DNA of 64,000 nt from Streptomyces sp. MMG1533 (GTDB lineage: Bacteria; Actinomycetota; Actinomycetes; Streptomycetales; Streptomycetaceae): contig NZ_LGDG01000221.1 in assembly GCF_001279775.1 (NCBI RefSeq), positions 1 to 64,000 on the forward strand, written 5' to 3'. The position numbers were made by a program, and so were the translations under genes. Shown piece by piece: positions 1 to 8,931 of this stretch (positions within the stretch are counted from its first letter, which is position 1; every line of letters begins with the position of its first letter). The notes beneath the pieces are model-generated. The model saw nothing but the letters and a program-made list of their open reading frames with translations, searched no databases and had not been told where the DNA came from.

Positions 1-87
1 GACCACCACACGGGAGGAGAGCGCGTCTCGGAGTGCGGACACACGGGCCCGGCTGTCGGCGGAAGGGGTCGGCGGCACAGAGGCCAT
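1..87 (-). CDS. metH: methionine synthase MetH-like, N-terminal 29 codons only
   Basis: The leftward frame begins at an ATG (85-87) preceded by an AAGGAG ribosome site and runs off the left edge after 29 codons. The visible peptide (MASVPPTPSADSR, then RVSALRDALSSRVVV) resembles the N-terminus that I recall for Streptomyces cobalamin-dependent methionine synthases, just before the homocysteine-binding VADGAMGT motif, which would lie outside the window. That enzyme moves a methyl group from methyltetrahydrofolate to homocysteine. The leader (88-200) holds short hairpins, for example CCGGTCCTCCGG at 131-142, but I recognise no B12 or SAM riboswitch core. The assignment rests on only 29 residues, so it is tentative. 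Confidence 0.55.
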   Translation of the reverse strand, partial: MASVPPTPSADSRARVSALRDALSSRVVV

Positions 88-200
88 GAAAAGGGCTCCT
101 TCGAGTGCGACGGCTGTCGGCTTAGCTACCGGAGGACCGGCGTGCTCGATGCAACGGTACTCGCCACCCCTATCGGTGTCGCCAAGGAGATCTGATGCGA

Positions 201-296
201 TCAACGGCGGCTGATGCGCCTGGCGCTGATGAGGGTGAGGATGCCGAGGCCGACGAGGGTGCCGGCAGCGCCGATCAGTTCTGCGGTCGTGTGCAT
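201..296 (-). CDS. small single-span membrane protein, 31 aa
   Basis: A 31-codon ORF too short for ordinary gene callers. Its ATG (294-296) follows a strong GGAGG site about 5 nt upstream. The peptide has a short polar start (MHTTAEL), a hydrophobic glycine-rich helix of about 18 residues and a basic tail (ARRISRR), which fits a single transmembrane span with the positive end inside. It lies between the metH-like start and the KimA-like transporter, divergent from the latter. The family is unknown to me; it does not match KdpF. A small regulatory subunit for the neighbouring transporter is possible, but this is only inferred from position. Confidence 0.5.
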   Translation of the reverse strand: MHTTAELIGAAGTLVGLGILTLISARRISRR

Positions 297-480
297 GGAA
301 CCTCCAGCGGGCGGCAGTGGCCGAGGAAACGGGCGGGGATTAGTCATATAGGCACGAGGACCTGAAGGCTGCGGAATCCGTAGCCGGACCGTCGCCCGAT
401 TTCACCCGGAGAGCAGACAGGTCGCAGAAGTGGGGTGGCGGGTGGGCGGCCTTGCGTTCGAACGCCTACGATCCTCTGTT

Positions 481-2529
481 GTGTCCAAACTGACCGACGT
501 GCCCAAACGGATCCTGATCGGGCGCGCACTGCGCAGTGATCGGCTCGGCGAAACGCTCCTGCCGAAGCGCATCGCACTGCCCGTCTTCGCCTCCGACCCG
601 CTGTCCTCCGTGGCGTACGCGCCGGGAGAGGTGCTGCTGGTCCTCTCCATCGCGGGTGTGTCGGCGTACCACTTCAGCCCCTGGATCGCCGTCGCGGTCG
701 TCGTGCTGATGTTCACGGTGGTCGCCTCCTACCGGCAGAACGTGCACGCGTACCCGAGCGGCGGCGGCGACTACGAGGTCGCCAACACCAACCTCGGGCC
801 CAAGGCGGGCCTCACGGTCGCCAGCGCCCTGCTCGTCGACTACGTCCTCACCGTCGCCGTGTCGATCGCCTCCGGTATCGAGAACCTCGGCTCCGCGGTC
901 CCCTTCGTGGTCGAACACAAGGTGCTGTGCGCGATCGCCGTGATCGTGCTGCTGACGCTGATGAACCTGCGCGGGGTCAAGGAGTCGGGCTCCCTGTTCG
1001 CGATTCCGACGTACGTCTTCGTCGCGGGCGTCTTCATCATGATCGTGTGGGGTGCGTTCCGCGGGCTGGTCCTCGACGACACCATGCGGGCGCCGACGGC
1101 GGACTACGAGATCAAGCCCGAACACCAGGGCCTGGCCGGCTTCGCCCTGGTCTTCCTGCTGCTGCGCGCCTTCTCCTCCGGCTGTGCCGCGCTGACCGGT
1201 GTCGAGGCGATCTCCAACGGCGTCCCGGCCTTCCGCAAGCCGAAGTCGAAGAACGCGGCGACCACGCTCGCGGCCATGGGCCTGCTCGCCGTCACCATGT
1301 TCTGCGGGATCATCGCGCTGGCCATGACGACCAAGGTCCGCATGGCCGAGAACCCGGCGGTCGATCTCGTCCACAACGGCGTCGCGCTCGGCTCCGACTA
1401 CGTGCAGAACCCGGTGATCTCGCAGGTCGCCGCGGCCGTCTTCGGCGAGGGCAGCTTCCTGTTCATCGTGCTCGCCGCGGCCACCGCGCTGGTGCTGTTC
1501 CTGGCCGCGAACACCGCGTACAACGGCTTCCCGCTGCTCGGCTCGATCCTCGCCCAGGACCGCTATCTGCCCCGCCAGCTGCACACCCGCGGCGACCGGC
1601 TCGCCTTCTCCAACGGCATCGTGCTCCTCGCCGGTGCGGCCGTACTGCTGGTGTGGATCTACGGCGCCGACTCGACGCGGCTGATCCAGCTCTACATCGT
1701 CGGCGTGTTCGTGTCCTTCACGCTCAGCCAGACCGGCATGGTCCGCCACTGGAACCGCCACCTGGCCGCGGAGAAGGACCAGGCCAAGCGCCGCCACATG
1801 GTCCGCTCCCGCGCGATCAACACCTTCGGCGCCTTCTTCACGGGCCTGGTGCTGGTCGTCGTCCTGGGCACCAAGTTCACGCACGGCGCCTGGGTCGCGC
1901 TGCTCGGCATGGTGATCTTCTACGCGACGATGACGGCCATCCGTAAGCACTACGACCGGGTCGCCGAGGAGATCGCCGCTCCCGAGGGCCCGAGCGACGA
2001 CAGCGTACGGCCGTCCCGCGTGCACTCGGTCGTGCTGATCTCCAAGATCCACCGGCCGACGCTGCGGGCACTGGCGTACGCCAAGCTGCTGCGCTCGGAC
2101 ACCCTGGAGGCGCTCAGCGTCAACGTGGACCCGGCCGAGACCAAGGCATTGCGCGAGGAGTGGGAGCGGCGCGGGATCGACGTACCGCTGAAGGTCCTCG
2201 ACTCGCCGTACCGCGAGGTCACGCGGCCGGTCATCGAGTACGTGAAGAGCCTGCGCAAGGAGTCGCCGCGCGACGCGGTGTCCGTGATCATCCCCGAGTA
2301 CGTGGTCGGCCACTGGTACGAGCACCTGCTGCACAACCAGAGCGCGCTCAGGCTCAAGGGCCGGCTGCTGTTCACGCCCGGCGTGATGGTGACCTCGGTG
2401 CCCTACCAGCTCCAGTCCTCCGAGGCGGCGAAGATCCGGGCACGCAAGCGGCAGGAATGGAGCGCGCCGGGTGCGGTGCGGCGCGGGCCGGCGGAGGAGC
2501 GGACGAAGGAGTCGTCGACACCGACGTAG
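481..2529 (+). CDS. KimA-like APC-family potassium importer
   Basis: Membrane transporter of 683 aa from the GTG at 481; an upstream in-frame extension to 430 lacks a ribosome site. It has about 12 hydrophobic segments followed by a soluble C-terminal domain of about 150 residues. Several stretches match my memory of Bacillus subtilis KimA (YdaO), a proton-coupled high-affinity K+ importer: the DPLSSVAYAPGEVL start, YPSGGGDYEVANTNLG, the FSSGCAALTGVEAISNGVPAF segment, GDRLAFSNGI and FTLSQTGM. KimA homologues are often inhibited by c-di-AMP. No ydaO-type riboswitch was seen in the short leader. Older annotations call this family an amino acid permease. The RNA methyltransferase gene starts 68 nt downstream. 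Confidence 0.85.
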   Translation: MSKLTDVPKRILIGRALRSDRLGETLLPKRIALPVFASDPLSSVAYAPGEVLLVLSIAGVSAYHFSPWIAVAVVVLMFTVVASYRQNVHAYPSGGGDYEVANTNLGPKAGLTVASALLVDYVLTVAVSIASGIENLGSAVPFVVEHKVLCAIAVIVLLTLMNLRGVKESGSLFAIPTYVFVAGVFIMIVWGAFRGLVLDDTMRAPTADYEIKPEHQGLAGFALVFLLLRAFSSGCAALTGVEAISNGVPAFRKPKSKNAATTLAAMGLLAVTMFCGIIALAMTTKVRMAENPAVDLVHNGVALGSDYVQNPVISQVAAAVFGEGSFLFIVLAAATALVLFLAANTAYNGFPLLGSILAQDRYLPRQLHTRGDRLAFSNGIVLLAGAAVLLVWIYGADSTRLIQLYIVGVFVSFTLSQTGMVRHWNRHLAAEKDQAKRRHMVRSRAINTFGAFFTGLVLVVVLGTKFTHGAWVALLGMVIFYATMTAIRKHYDRVAEEIAAPEGPSDDSVRPSRVHSVVLISKIHRPTLRALAYAKLLRSDTLEALSVNVDPAETKALREEWERRGIDVPLKVLDSPYREVTRPVIEYVKSLRKESPRDAVSVIIPEYVVGHWYEHLLHNQSALRLKGRLLFTPGVMVTSVPYQLQSSEAAKIRARKRQEWSAPGAVRRGPAEERTKESSTPT

Positions 2530-2597
2530 ACTGGTGGGCTGTTGTCCGGCCGCCCCACCTTCTTTCCACCCCCTTTCGCATCTGGAGTCACCCCGCC

Positions 2598-3938
2598 ATG
2601 CAGGCAGAACCGAAGAAAACGCAGGCGGCGTCGCTCGTGGGGGAGGAGTACGAGGTCGAGGTCGGCCCCGTCGCCCACGGCGGGCACTGCATCGCCCGTA
2701 CCGACGAGGGTCAGGTGCTGTTCGTCCGGCACACGCTGCCCGGCGAGCGGGTCGTGGCGCGGGTGACCGACGGCGAGGAGGGGGCCAGGTTCCTTCGTGC
2801 GGACGCGGTTTCGGTCCTGTCCGCGTCCAAGGACCGCATCGAGGCGCCCTGCCCGTACGCCGGTCCCGGCCGCTGCGGCGGCTGCGACTGGCAGCACGCC
2901 AAGCCGGGCGCTCAGCGCCGCCTCAAGGGCGAGGTCGTCGCCGAGCAGCTGCAGCGGCTCGCCGGGCTCACGCCCGAGGAGGCCGGCTGGGACGGCACGG
3001 TGTTGCCGGCCGAGGGCGACAAGCTTCCGGCGGGCCAGGTTCCGCAGTGGCGGACGCGCGTGCAGTACGCGGTGACCCCTGACGGTCAGGCGGGGCTGCG
3101 GCGGCACCGCTCGCACGAGGTCGAGCCGATCGACCACTGCATGATCGCCGCCGAGAGCGTCAGCGAGCTGGGCATCGAGAAGCGCGACTGGACGGGCATG
3201 GAGTCCGTCGAGGCCATCGGCGCGACGGGTTCCCAGGATCGTCAGGTGATCCTGACGCCGCGACCGGGCGCCCGCCTGCCGCTGGTCGAGCTGGACAAGC
3301 CGGTCTCGGTGATGCGGGTCGAGGAGAAGGACGGCGGCGTCCACCGCGTCCACGGCCGCCCCTTCGTCCGCGAGCGCGCGGACGGCCGTACCCACCGCGT
3401 CGGCAGCGGAGGCTTCTGGCAGGTCCACCCGAAGGCCGCGGACACCCTCGTCACGGCCGTCATGCAGGGCCTGCTGCCCCGCAAGGGCGAGATGGCGCTG
3501 GACCTGTACTGCGGTGTGGGCTTGTTCGCGGGGGCATTGGCCGACCGGCTCGGCGACCAGGGCGCGGTCCTCGGAATCGAGTCCGGCAAGCGCGCGGTCG
3601 AGGACGCCCGGCACAACCTCGCCGACTTCGACCGCGTCCGCATCGAGCAGGGCAAGGTGGAGTCGGTCCTGCCCCGCACGGGGATCACCGAGGTCGACCT
3701 GATCGTCCTGGACCCGCCCCGGGCGGGCGCCGGCCGGAAGACCGTCGAGCACATCGCGTCGCTCGACGCGCGCAGGATCGCCTACGTCGCCTGCGATCCG
3801 GCGGCGCTGGCGCGGGACCTGGGGTACTTCCGGGACGGGGGGTACCGGGTGCGGACGTTGCGGGTGTTCGATCTGTTTCCGATGACGCATCACATGGAGT
3901 GCGTGGCGATTCTGGAGCCTGCGAACAAGGCCGCCTGA
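2598..3938 (+). CDS. TrmA/RlmCD-family class I SAM-dependent RNA methyltransferase
   Basis: Protein of 446 aa that should make 5-methyluridine in tRNA or rRNA. An N-terminal TRAM-like domain occupies about residues 12-70. A cysteine cluster (CPYAGPGRCGGC) follows, as in the iron-sulfur centre of RumA-type enzymes. The SAM-binding motif LDLYCGVGLFAGAL, the LDPPRAGAG loop and the catalytic cysteine in VACDPAALARDL lie in the C-terminal half. The ATG at 2598 is the first methionine before the TRAM domain. It probably shares a transcript with the KimA-like gene upstream. Whether the target is tRNA U54 or 23S rRNA cannot be read from the sequence. Confidence 0.85.
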   Translation: MQAEPKKTQAASLVGEEYEVEVGPVAHGGHCIARTDEGQVLFVRHTLPGERVVARVTDGEEGARFLRADAVSVLSASKDRIEAPCPYAGPGRCGGCDWQHAKPGAQRRLKGEVVAEQLQRLAGLTPEEAGWDGTVLPAEGDKLPAGQVPQWRTRVQYAVTPDGQAGLRRHRSHEVEPIDHCMIAAESVSELGIEKRDWTGMESVEAIGATGSQDRQVILTPRPGARLPLVELDKPVSVMRVEEKDGGVHRVHGRPFVRERADGRTHRVGSGGFWQVHPKAADTLVTAVMQGLLPRKGEMALDLYCGVGLFAGALADRLGDQGAVLGIESGKRAVEDARHNLADFDRVRIEQGKVESVLPRTGITEVDLIVLDPPRAGAGRKTVEHIASLDARRIAYVACDPAALARDLGYFRDGGYRVRTLRVFDLFPMTHHMECVAILEPANKAA

Positions 3939-4254
3939 CCTGCGGTTTTATGTTCCGAGTGGTTCGCTCGACCTGTTTCCCTCCGCGAAGCGGGTCAAGC
4001 AGACAGCCTCACCAGTACAAGTCGCTGACCTGCGGTTTCAGAGTGCGGCGGCGGTCTGCCGACCGCCGGTGCCGGATGCTGTTCGTACTTCTTGACGCTC
4101 GAGTGACGCTCAGATGGGAAGCCCGGCACAGAGGCACGATCTGTGGTGCGCAGGTCGAAGGAGATCCGGAACCCCTTGACGTGCTGGCTTCGCGCCTGTC
4201 TTTGCCGACGGCGGCGCGGGTGAGTTCGAAGCCGTCCACCCTGACCTGTGGTTC
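3936..4254. repeat. direct repeats of TGACCTGCGGTTT in a gene-free stretch
   Basis: The 13-mer TGACCTGCGGTTT begins with the stop codon of the methyltransferase (3936-3948) and recurs exactly at 4026-4038. A diverged copy, TGACCTGTGGTTC, lies at 4242-4254. No convincing gene lies between 3939 and 4288. A repeat that starts at a gene's 3' end can mark an integration scar, but no integrase is visible here. Confidence 0.4.
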
Positions 4255-4288
4255 CCTGGTCTCCCATGTCTGCTTGCACTTCTCGGGT

Positions 4289-5893
4289 TCAGAGTGTGAG
4301 CAGGCTTCGCAACGTGAGACTGATGCCTACGGTGAGGACGGCGAGAGCGGTGAGGACCGTCGCGTAGCGGGTGTATCGGCGCAGGGAGGGCAGGCGGCGT
4401 TCACTCAAAGCGGCGAGTCGGCTTCCGCCGCCGGAGAGCAGCAGGCCGGCGGCGGTCAGGGTGAGGGCCATGCCGACGCCGTAGCCGACGACGAGCAGGA
4501 CGCCGAAGGATGTCCGGCTCAGTGCGATGGCGCCCAGCAGGACGACCAGGGCCGAGGGGCTGGGCACCAGACCGGCCGCGAGTCCTACGCCGAGGAGCGC
4601 GGAGAGGCCGGTCCGGCGCGGCGTCCCCGCCTCACGGGAGTCGGTCTCGTGCGCGTGGTCTTCGTGGCTGTGTGAGGGTTCGGTCGCGCGCCGGTTCTCA
4701 TGACCGTGGGGGTGGTCATGAGGGTGACCGTGCACGTCAGTGGGCTCCCGTGTCTCGCTGTCTGTGTGCCCATGGCTGTGTCCGTGGTGCCAGTGTGCCG
4801 GGGGCCGCCCCGTCCGCAGGGCCCGTACCGCCGTCACCGTCAGCACCATCCCCAGCACCGCGATCACCGCACCGCTGACTGCCCCCAGCCATCCCAGCAG
4901 TCGCTCCCCGACGAATCCGCCGCCCGCGGTAAGGATCAGGCCCATGGCCAGGACCCCGGCGGTGTGGGTGGCCGTGACCGTCGTCCCGACCGCGAGAGCG
5001 GCGCGGACGCCGCCTTGCCGGCGGGCCAGGCAGGCGGCGACGACGAGTTTGGCGTGCCCGGGCAGTGCCGCGTGGCCCGCGCCCAGGAGCAGGGTCAGCA
5101 GGACGGCGAGGAGACCTACCGGCGGAGTGAGGTCCCGGCCCGCGGTCAAATCGGTGAGCCGGCGCTCCAGCGCCGGAAAGAGCACGGTGCCCCGGTCCAC
5201 AGCCTGAACTACTGGTGTCTCGTCCGGTTTCACCGGCCGGGGGGCACCCGGAGCGGCCCCGCCCGGCCCCGGCTGCGTGCGCAGTTCGGCCTTGACCACA
5301 TCGAGCGGCTGCTCGTCCCCGTCTCGCGGGTAGTGGCGCAGCACATCGCTCGGACTCTTCGAGGGAACCGACGAACCGGCCAGCCGTAAGCGGTCGCCCG
5401 GGACAGCGGTGATCTCCTTCCAGCCGGTCCGTGTCACATCCGCCCCCGAGACGAAGGCGACGTCGGCGGGCCGGGAGAGATCGGCGTCGGCCCGCAGGGT
5501 GCAGGCCAGCCGGGCGACGGGGACTCCCGCGGCCCCTTTCCCGTACGTCAGCGTGGAGTGGCCCACCTGCCAGGCGAGGCGCTCGCCGCCCACCGAAATG
5601 TGGGTGCGGTCGGCGAGTTGCGCACATCGCTCGGCTGCCCGGTGCGCCGCTTCGGCTGGTGAGATCGCTGCGTCGCGGTCGGTGTCCGTCGCCTCTTCGT
5701 CCTGCGCGGTGGGGATCTCCGCGCTGTCGACGACGGCGGTGTCCTCGATCCGGTCGTGCGACAAGCGCAGTCCGTCGTGGTGGTTGACGCTGAAGTTGCC
5801 CAGCGGGTGGGCTTGAGCCGTCGGTGCGGCGCTCAGGCCGAACAGCACGAGCAGGGGTGCCGCGACGACGGCCGCGCGGCATGGAAGCTTCAT
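4289..5893 (-). CDS. NicO/RcnA-type nickel-cobalt transporter with secreted N-terminal domain
   Basis: Membrane protein of 534 aa. It opens with a signal peptide ending AQA and a roughly 230-residue extracytoplasmic domain. The C-terminal half carries about six spans of the NicO family, with the histidine motif GAGHAALPGHAK in the first of them. A large His/Asp/Glu-rich cytoplasmic loop (HWHHGHSHGHTDSE and later HGHPHDHPHGHE) separates spans three and four, as in metal exporters that sense or buffer Ni2+ or Co2+. It is the last gene of a leftward operon with the TPR and DUF4331 genes and starts 3 nt after the TPR stop. Direction of transport and metal are inferred from the family. Confidence 0.8.
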   Translation of the reverse strand: MKLPCRAAVVAAPLLVLFGLSAAPTAQAHPLGNFSVNHHDGLRLSHDRIEDTAVVDSAEIPTAQDEEATDTDRDAAISPAEAAHRAAERCAQLADRTHISVGGERLAWQVGHSTLTYGKGAAGVPVARLACTLRADADLSRPADVAFVSGADVTRTGWKEITAVPGDRLRLAGSSVPSKSPSDVLRHYPRDGDEQPLDVVKAELRTQPGPGGAAPGAPRPVKPDETPVVQAVDRGTVLFPALERRLTDLTAGRDLTPPVGLLAVLLTLLLGAGHAALPGHAKLVVAACLARRQGGVRAALAVGTTVTATHTAGVLAMGLILTAGGGFVGERLLGWLGAVSGAVIAVLGMVLTVTAVRALRTGRPPAHWHHGHSHGHTDSETREPTDVHGHPHDHPHGHENRRATEPSHSHEDHAHETDSREAGTPRRTGLSALLGVGLAAGLVPSPSALVVLLGAIALSRTSFGVLLVVGYGVGMALTLTAAGLLLSGGGSRLAALSERRLPSLRRYTRYATVLTALAVLTVGISLTLRSLLTL

Positions 5894-5896
5894 CGA

Positions 5897-7159
5897 CTAC
5901 CCGTCTCCGTCGGGTCGGTGCAGGAAGAGGTGTGGGTTCAGGGCGACGGCCTCGCTCAGATGACGGGATCCCTCGGGCATCGCCAGAGCCCGCTCGACAG
6001 TGCCCCGGTGGTAGCGGAACAGCGCGTTCTTCCAGCCGGTTGCGGCTGCCCGGCGTGCGTAGGCGAGGGCCTCGGTGTCCTGCCCCGCGCGGTGCAGCGC
6101 CCACCCGAGCGCATCGGCGACGATGACGCCCCGAGCGTGCTTCCACTCCCTGCGCCCGAGTTCCACCGCGACCTTCGGGTCGTCGTGATCAGCCGCATAG
6201 AGGATGAGATACGGGTCGACGGGACCGCCGTCCGCACGGACCATCCGTACCTGTGCCGACAAGGCGGCCCGTTCGCTCCCCTGGCGGGCGTCCCCGGTCG
6301 CACGTCGAAGCTCCAGCGTCTCCAGCAGGAACTGCGGCAACGGCGTCCGCTCGACGAGCCGCGTGTACAGGCCGAGTGCCCTGCCGGTCTGCCCCCGTGC
6401 GGCGGCCACCCGGGCGATTCCGGCCTGCCCGTACGGATGGTCCGCTGCGGCGGCCAGGGCGCGCCGGTAGTGCCGTTCCGCCTGGTCCACCTTGCCCCGG
6501 GACCAGGCCAGGTCGCCCAGGCGGGCCTCGGCGAAGCCCCGTTCGTCCTGGGTGACCGCGCTGTCCACGGCTCGCTGGAGCGCGATGGCGGCGTCCTCGG
6601 GCCTTCCGCCGGTCTCCAGGTCGTAGGCGGCTCTGCTGTAGGCGGCCGTGGCCGGAGCGATGTCGAGCATCCGCTGTACGGCTGCCCGCGCCTGTGGATA
6701 GTTCCCGAGCTGGATCTCGGCGTCCGCCAGCACGGCGTACCCGTCCGGCCGGTCGGGTGCCATCCGGGTGGCGCGCAGCCCGTACTCGCGCCCCTTCGCG
6801 AACTCGTGCCGGGCGTTGGCGAGCAACCCCCGCCCAGCCACGGCCCCGTAGTTGTCCGTGGCGTCGAGGGCGAGGGAGCGGCGCAGGGCCCTCTCGGCGG
6901 CGTCGAGCCGGCCCGCGTCGAGGGAGGTGCGGGCCTGTTCGATTTCGGCGCGGGCCAGGCCGGACCAGGCGGCCGGGTCGTCGGGGTATGCCTCCGTCGC
7001 CTTGCGGGCGGCTACGACAGGGCTGACGCCGGCGCTGTGGGCGCCCGCGGGGGCGGCGGTGGCCTGGGGCCGGGAGGTGTCAGGACCGAGATACAGAAGT
7101 CCTGCCACACACCCGGCCACGGCCACCGCCGCGCCCCCGGCGGTGATCAGACGCCTCAC
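5897..7159 (-). CDS. TPR-repeat protein, membrane-anchored
   Basis: Protein of 420 aa with an N-terminal hydrophobic segment (residues about 5-25, signal or anchor) followed by repeated helical TPR-like units (for example GNYPQARAAVQRML, and RGKVDQAERHYRRALA). Such proteins act as assembly scaffolds. Its ATG overlaps the end of the DUF4331 gene by 4 nt (ATGA), and the NicO gene starts 3 nt after its stop, so the three are almost certainly translationally coupled. It may organise the DUF4331 protein and the transporter on the outer face of the membrane; this is an inference from the operon. Confidence 0.75.
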   Translation of the reverse strand: MRRLITAGGAAVAVAGCVAGLLYLGPDTSRPQATAAPAGAHSAGVSPVVAARKATEAYPDDPAAWSGLARAEIEQARTSLDAGRLDAAERALRRSLALDATDNYGAVAGRGLLANARHEFAKGREYGLRATRMAPDRPDGYAVLADAEIQLGNYPQARAAVQRMLDIAPATAAYSRAAYDLETGGRPEDAAIALQRAVDSAVTQDERGFAEARLGDLAWSRGKVDQAERHYRRALAAAADHPYGQAGIARVAAARGQTGRALGLYTRLVERTPLPQFLLETLELRRATGDARQGSERAALSAQVRMVRADGGPVDPYLILYAADHDDPKVAVELGRREWKHARGVIVADALGWALHRAGQDTEALAYARRAAATGWKNALFRYHRGTVERALAMPEGSRHLSEAVALNPHLFLHRPDGDG

Positions 7160-8643
7160 GGGCCTGCGTGCGGGAGATTGAGGTACGGGAAGACGGCCTG
7201 GGCGTCGGCGGGCTCCAGACCGACGACCGGCTGCGGGAGCAGCCCCGCGGCGGACGGCCCGGCGGGCTCGCCCTCCAGCATCCGGATCAGCGGCCCGTCG
7301 ATGTTGTCGTTGAGCCGCCGCCCGTTCGGGAAGCCCTGGAGGTCCCCGTCGAGGACACCGTGCGCTTTCGGGCTGGCGGTGACGGGGGTGCTGAGGTTCA
7401 GGCGCAGTTGCTCGGCGAGCACGATGCGGCTCGGGTCGGCGTCGGCGTTCATCGTGTGGGTGTTGAGGTCGAAGCCGAACGCGGCTCCGTTGTCCTTACC
7501 GATGCCCTTCATGAACAGGGCCTGGATGTCGTGGCGCGGGGTCGCCGGTGCTTTGCGGCCCTGTGCCCTCTCGATCCGGTGCGGCGGTACGGGGTCGAGG
7601 GTGGCGGCCAGGAAGTCACTCTCCAGGTGGTCGTCCTTCGGTGCGCGGGCCTGGAGCCGGTCCTCGGGCCCCCCGGGCCTGGCCAGCCCGATGGTGGAGC
7701 CGAACAGCGCGAACGCGACGTGCGGCATGCCGTGCCGGGAGACCTGCCGGAAGGTGGGGGCCTGCGCCGAGAGACTGCGCTCCAGGTTCGCGCCCTGCCG
7801 GGAGACGGACGCCCACACGCCGACGACCGGGTTGCGCTTCGGGTCGCCGTTCAGGGCGATTTCGCTCTTGGGCACTTGCAGGACCAGGCTGTTCACGTTC
7901 AGCGCCGACAGAGGCTGGGCATCGGGCAGCCATCCCGGTACCGGGCCGCGGGTGCCGACCGTGTACAGGCCGAAGACCTGGGTGTCGGCTTTGAACGACT
8001 CCGCCGCCTGCGTGGCCACGGTCCGGCCGCCGCCAGGGAGTTGGCGGATCGCCTGTGTCCGCAACTTGCCGTAGTCGGGCATCAGAGCCCGGCCGGTGTT
8101 GGTGGGGGAGGCAATCGCGTCCTTCAGCAGCGTCTGGCTGACGCCGCCCGCCTTGACCTTCTCCAGGGTGTACTTCTGGCGTACCCCGAGCGACCGGTCG
8201 TCGAGCGAGTTCACCGGCAGGGGCCCGACCTTCGGCCCTGTCCCGAACGGCCTGCGGTCCTCGTCCCTGAAGGTCCAGCGGTAGGTGGTGTCGGGCGCCC
8301 CGTCACCATCGGCGTCCGCGTGGATCTCGTACCGGGCACCGGTCGCGAACGGGAAGTCCACCAGCGCGTTGGCCGCGGTACCGGGCACTTGGAAGGGGCG
8401 GACGTTCGCGATGAGCGTGACCATGTCCGCGTTGTCCGGGCTGGTGAAGGCGTACACGTCGGTCAGGTCCGCCGGGGAGTCGAGCACGGTCGACGGGGCA
8501 TCGATGTGCCCGCCCGCCTCGCTGGTGCCCGTGAACTGCCCGGACAGGGCAGCGGCGGTGAATGCGGCAGTGGTGACGGCCAGGACAGCGAGCCGCCGAC
8601 GGGACAGTGGGTTGATTCCAGACGTTTTGGGGGTTCCCGGCAC
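7156..8643 (-). CDS. secreted DUF4331 protein
   Basis: Protein of 495 aa from a GTG at 8643, which has a GGAGA site 6 nt upstream; an ATG 48 nt further upstream (8691) has none. A signal peptide follows (SRRRLAVLAVTTAAFTAAALS). The mature part starts with the DUF4331 signature (GGHIDAPSTVLDSPADLTDVYAFTSP split over the first 30 residues) and ends in PYLNLPHAGP. The family is described only as a domain of unknown function and is often found next to TPR and NicO-type genes, as here. It heads this leftward operon and is divergent from the secreted protein at 8932. Confidence 0.8.
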   Translation of the reverse strand: MPGTPKTSGINPLSRRRLAVLAVTTAAFTAAALSGQFTGTSEAGGHIDAPSTVLDSPADLTDVYAFTSPDNADMVTLIANVRPFQVPGTAANALVDFPFATGARYEIHADADGDGAPDTTYRWTFRDEDRRPFGTGPKVGPLPVNSLDDRSLGVRQKYTLEKVKAGGVSQTLLKDAIASPTNTGRALMPDYGKLRTQAIRQLPGGGRTVATQAAESFKADTQVFGLYTVGTRGPVPGWLPDAQPLSALNVNSLVLQVPKSEIALNGDPKRNPVVGVWASVSRQGANLERSLSAQAPTFRQVSRHGMPHVAFALFGSTIGLARPGGPEDRLQARAPKDDHLESDFLAATLDPVPPHRIERAQGRKAPATPRHDIQALFMKGIGKDNGAAFGFDLNTHTMNADADPSRIVLAEQLRLNLSTPVTASPKAHGVLDGDLQGFPNGRRLNDNIDGPLIRMLEGEPAGPSAAGLLPQPVVGLEPADAQAVFPYLNLPHAGP

Positions 8644-8931
8644 GCGTGTCTCCAGGGCTGTGGGTGGGGGTCGCTCCAGCCAACAGCGCATGTGATCTTG
8701 GCGCGACCGTTACTCATCGCAGACCACTCGTCGCGTGACTCTTTTCGCCCGGACGGGCTAACAAGCCGCCCTCACGGTCGCAAAGCCATGCATCGATGGG
8801 CATACTCGCCGCTGCGTCGATCTTCGTCCGCGTCGTTGCCCCGACGTCGAACTGGGCCTCTCCACCCCACTGTTGGGCCTATCCAGGAAGGGTTCCGACG
8901 CCTTCACTCCCCTCACAGACTGGAAACGCTT

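Noticed and set aside
88-200. Possible cobalamin or SAM riboswitch in the metH leader
   Set aside because: No B12-box (GCCACTG) or SAM-IV core seen; only short hairpins.
340-480. Possible c-di-AMP (ydaO) riboswitch ahead of the KimA-like gene
   Set aside because: The leader is too short and lacks the conserved ydaO core sequences.
466-2334. 622-codon open frame on the minus strand opposite the KimA-like gene
   Set aside because: Shadow of a GC-rich gene; composition is His/Arg/Asp-rich and has no family motif. The same applies to minus frames at 2403-3893 and 56893-60162 and to plus frames at 10681-12570 and 48279-51092.
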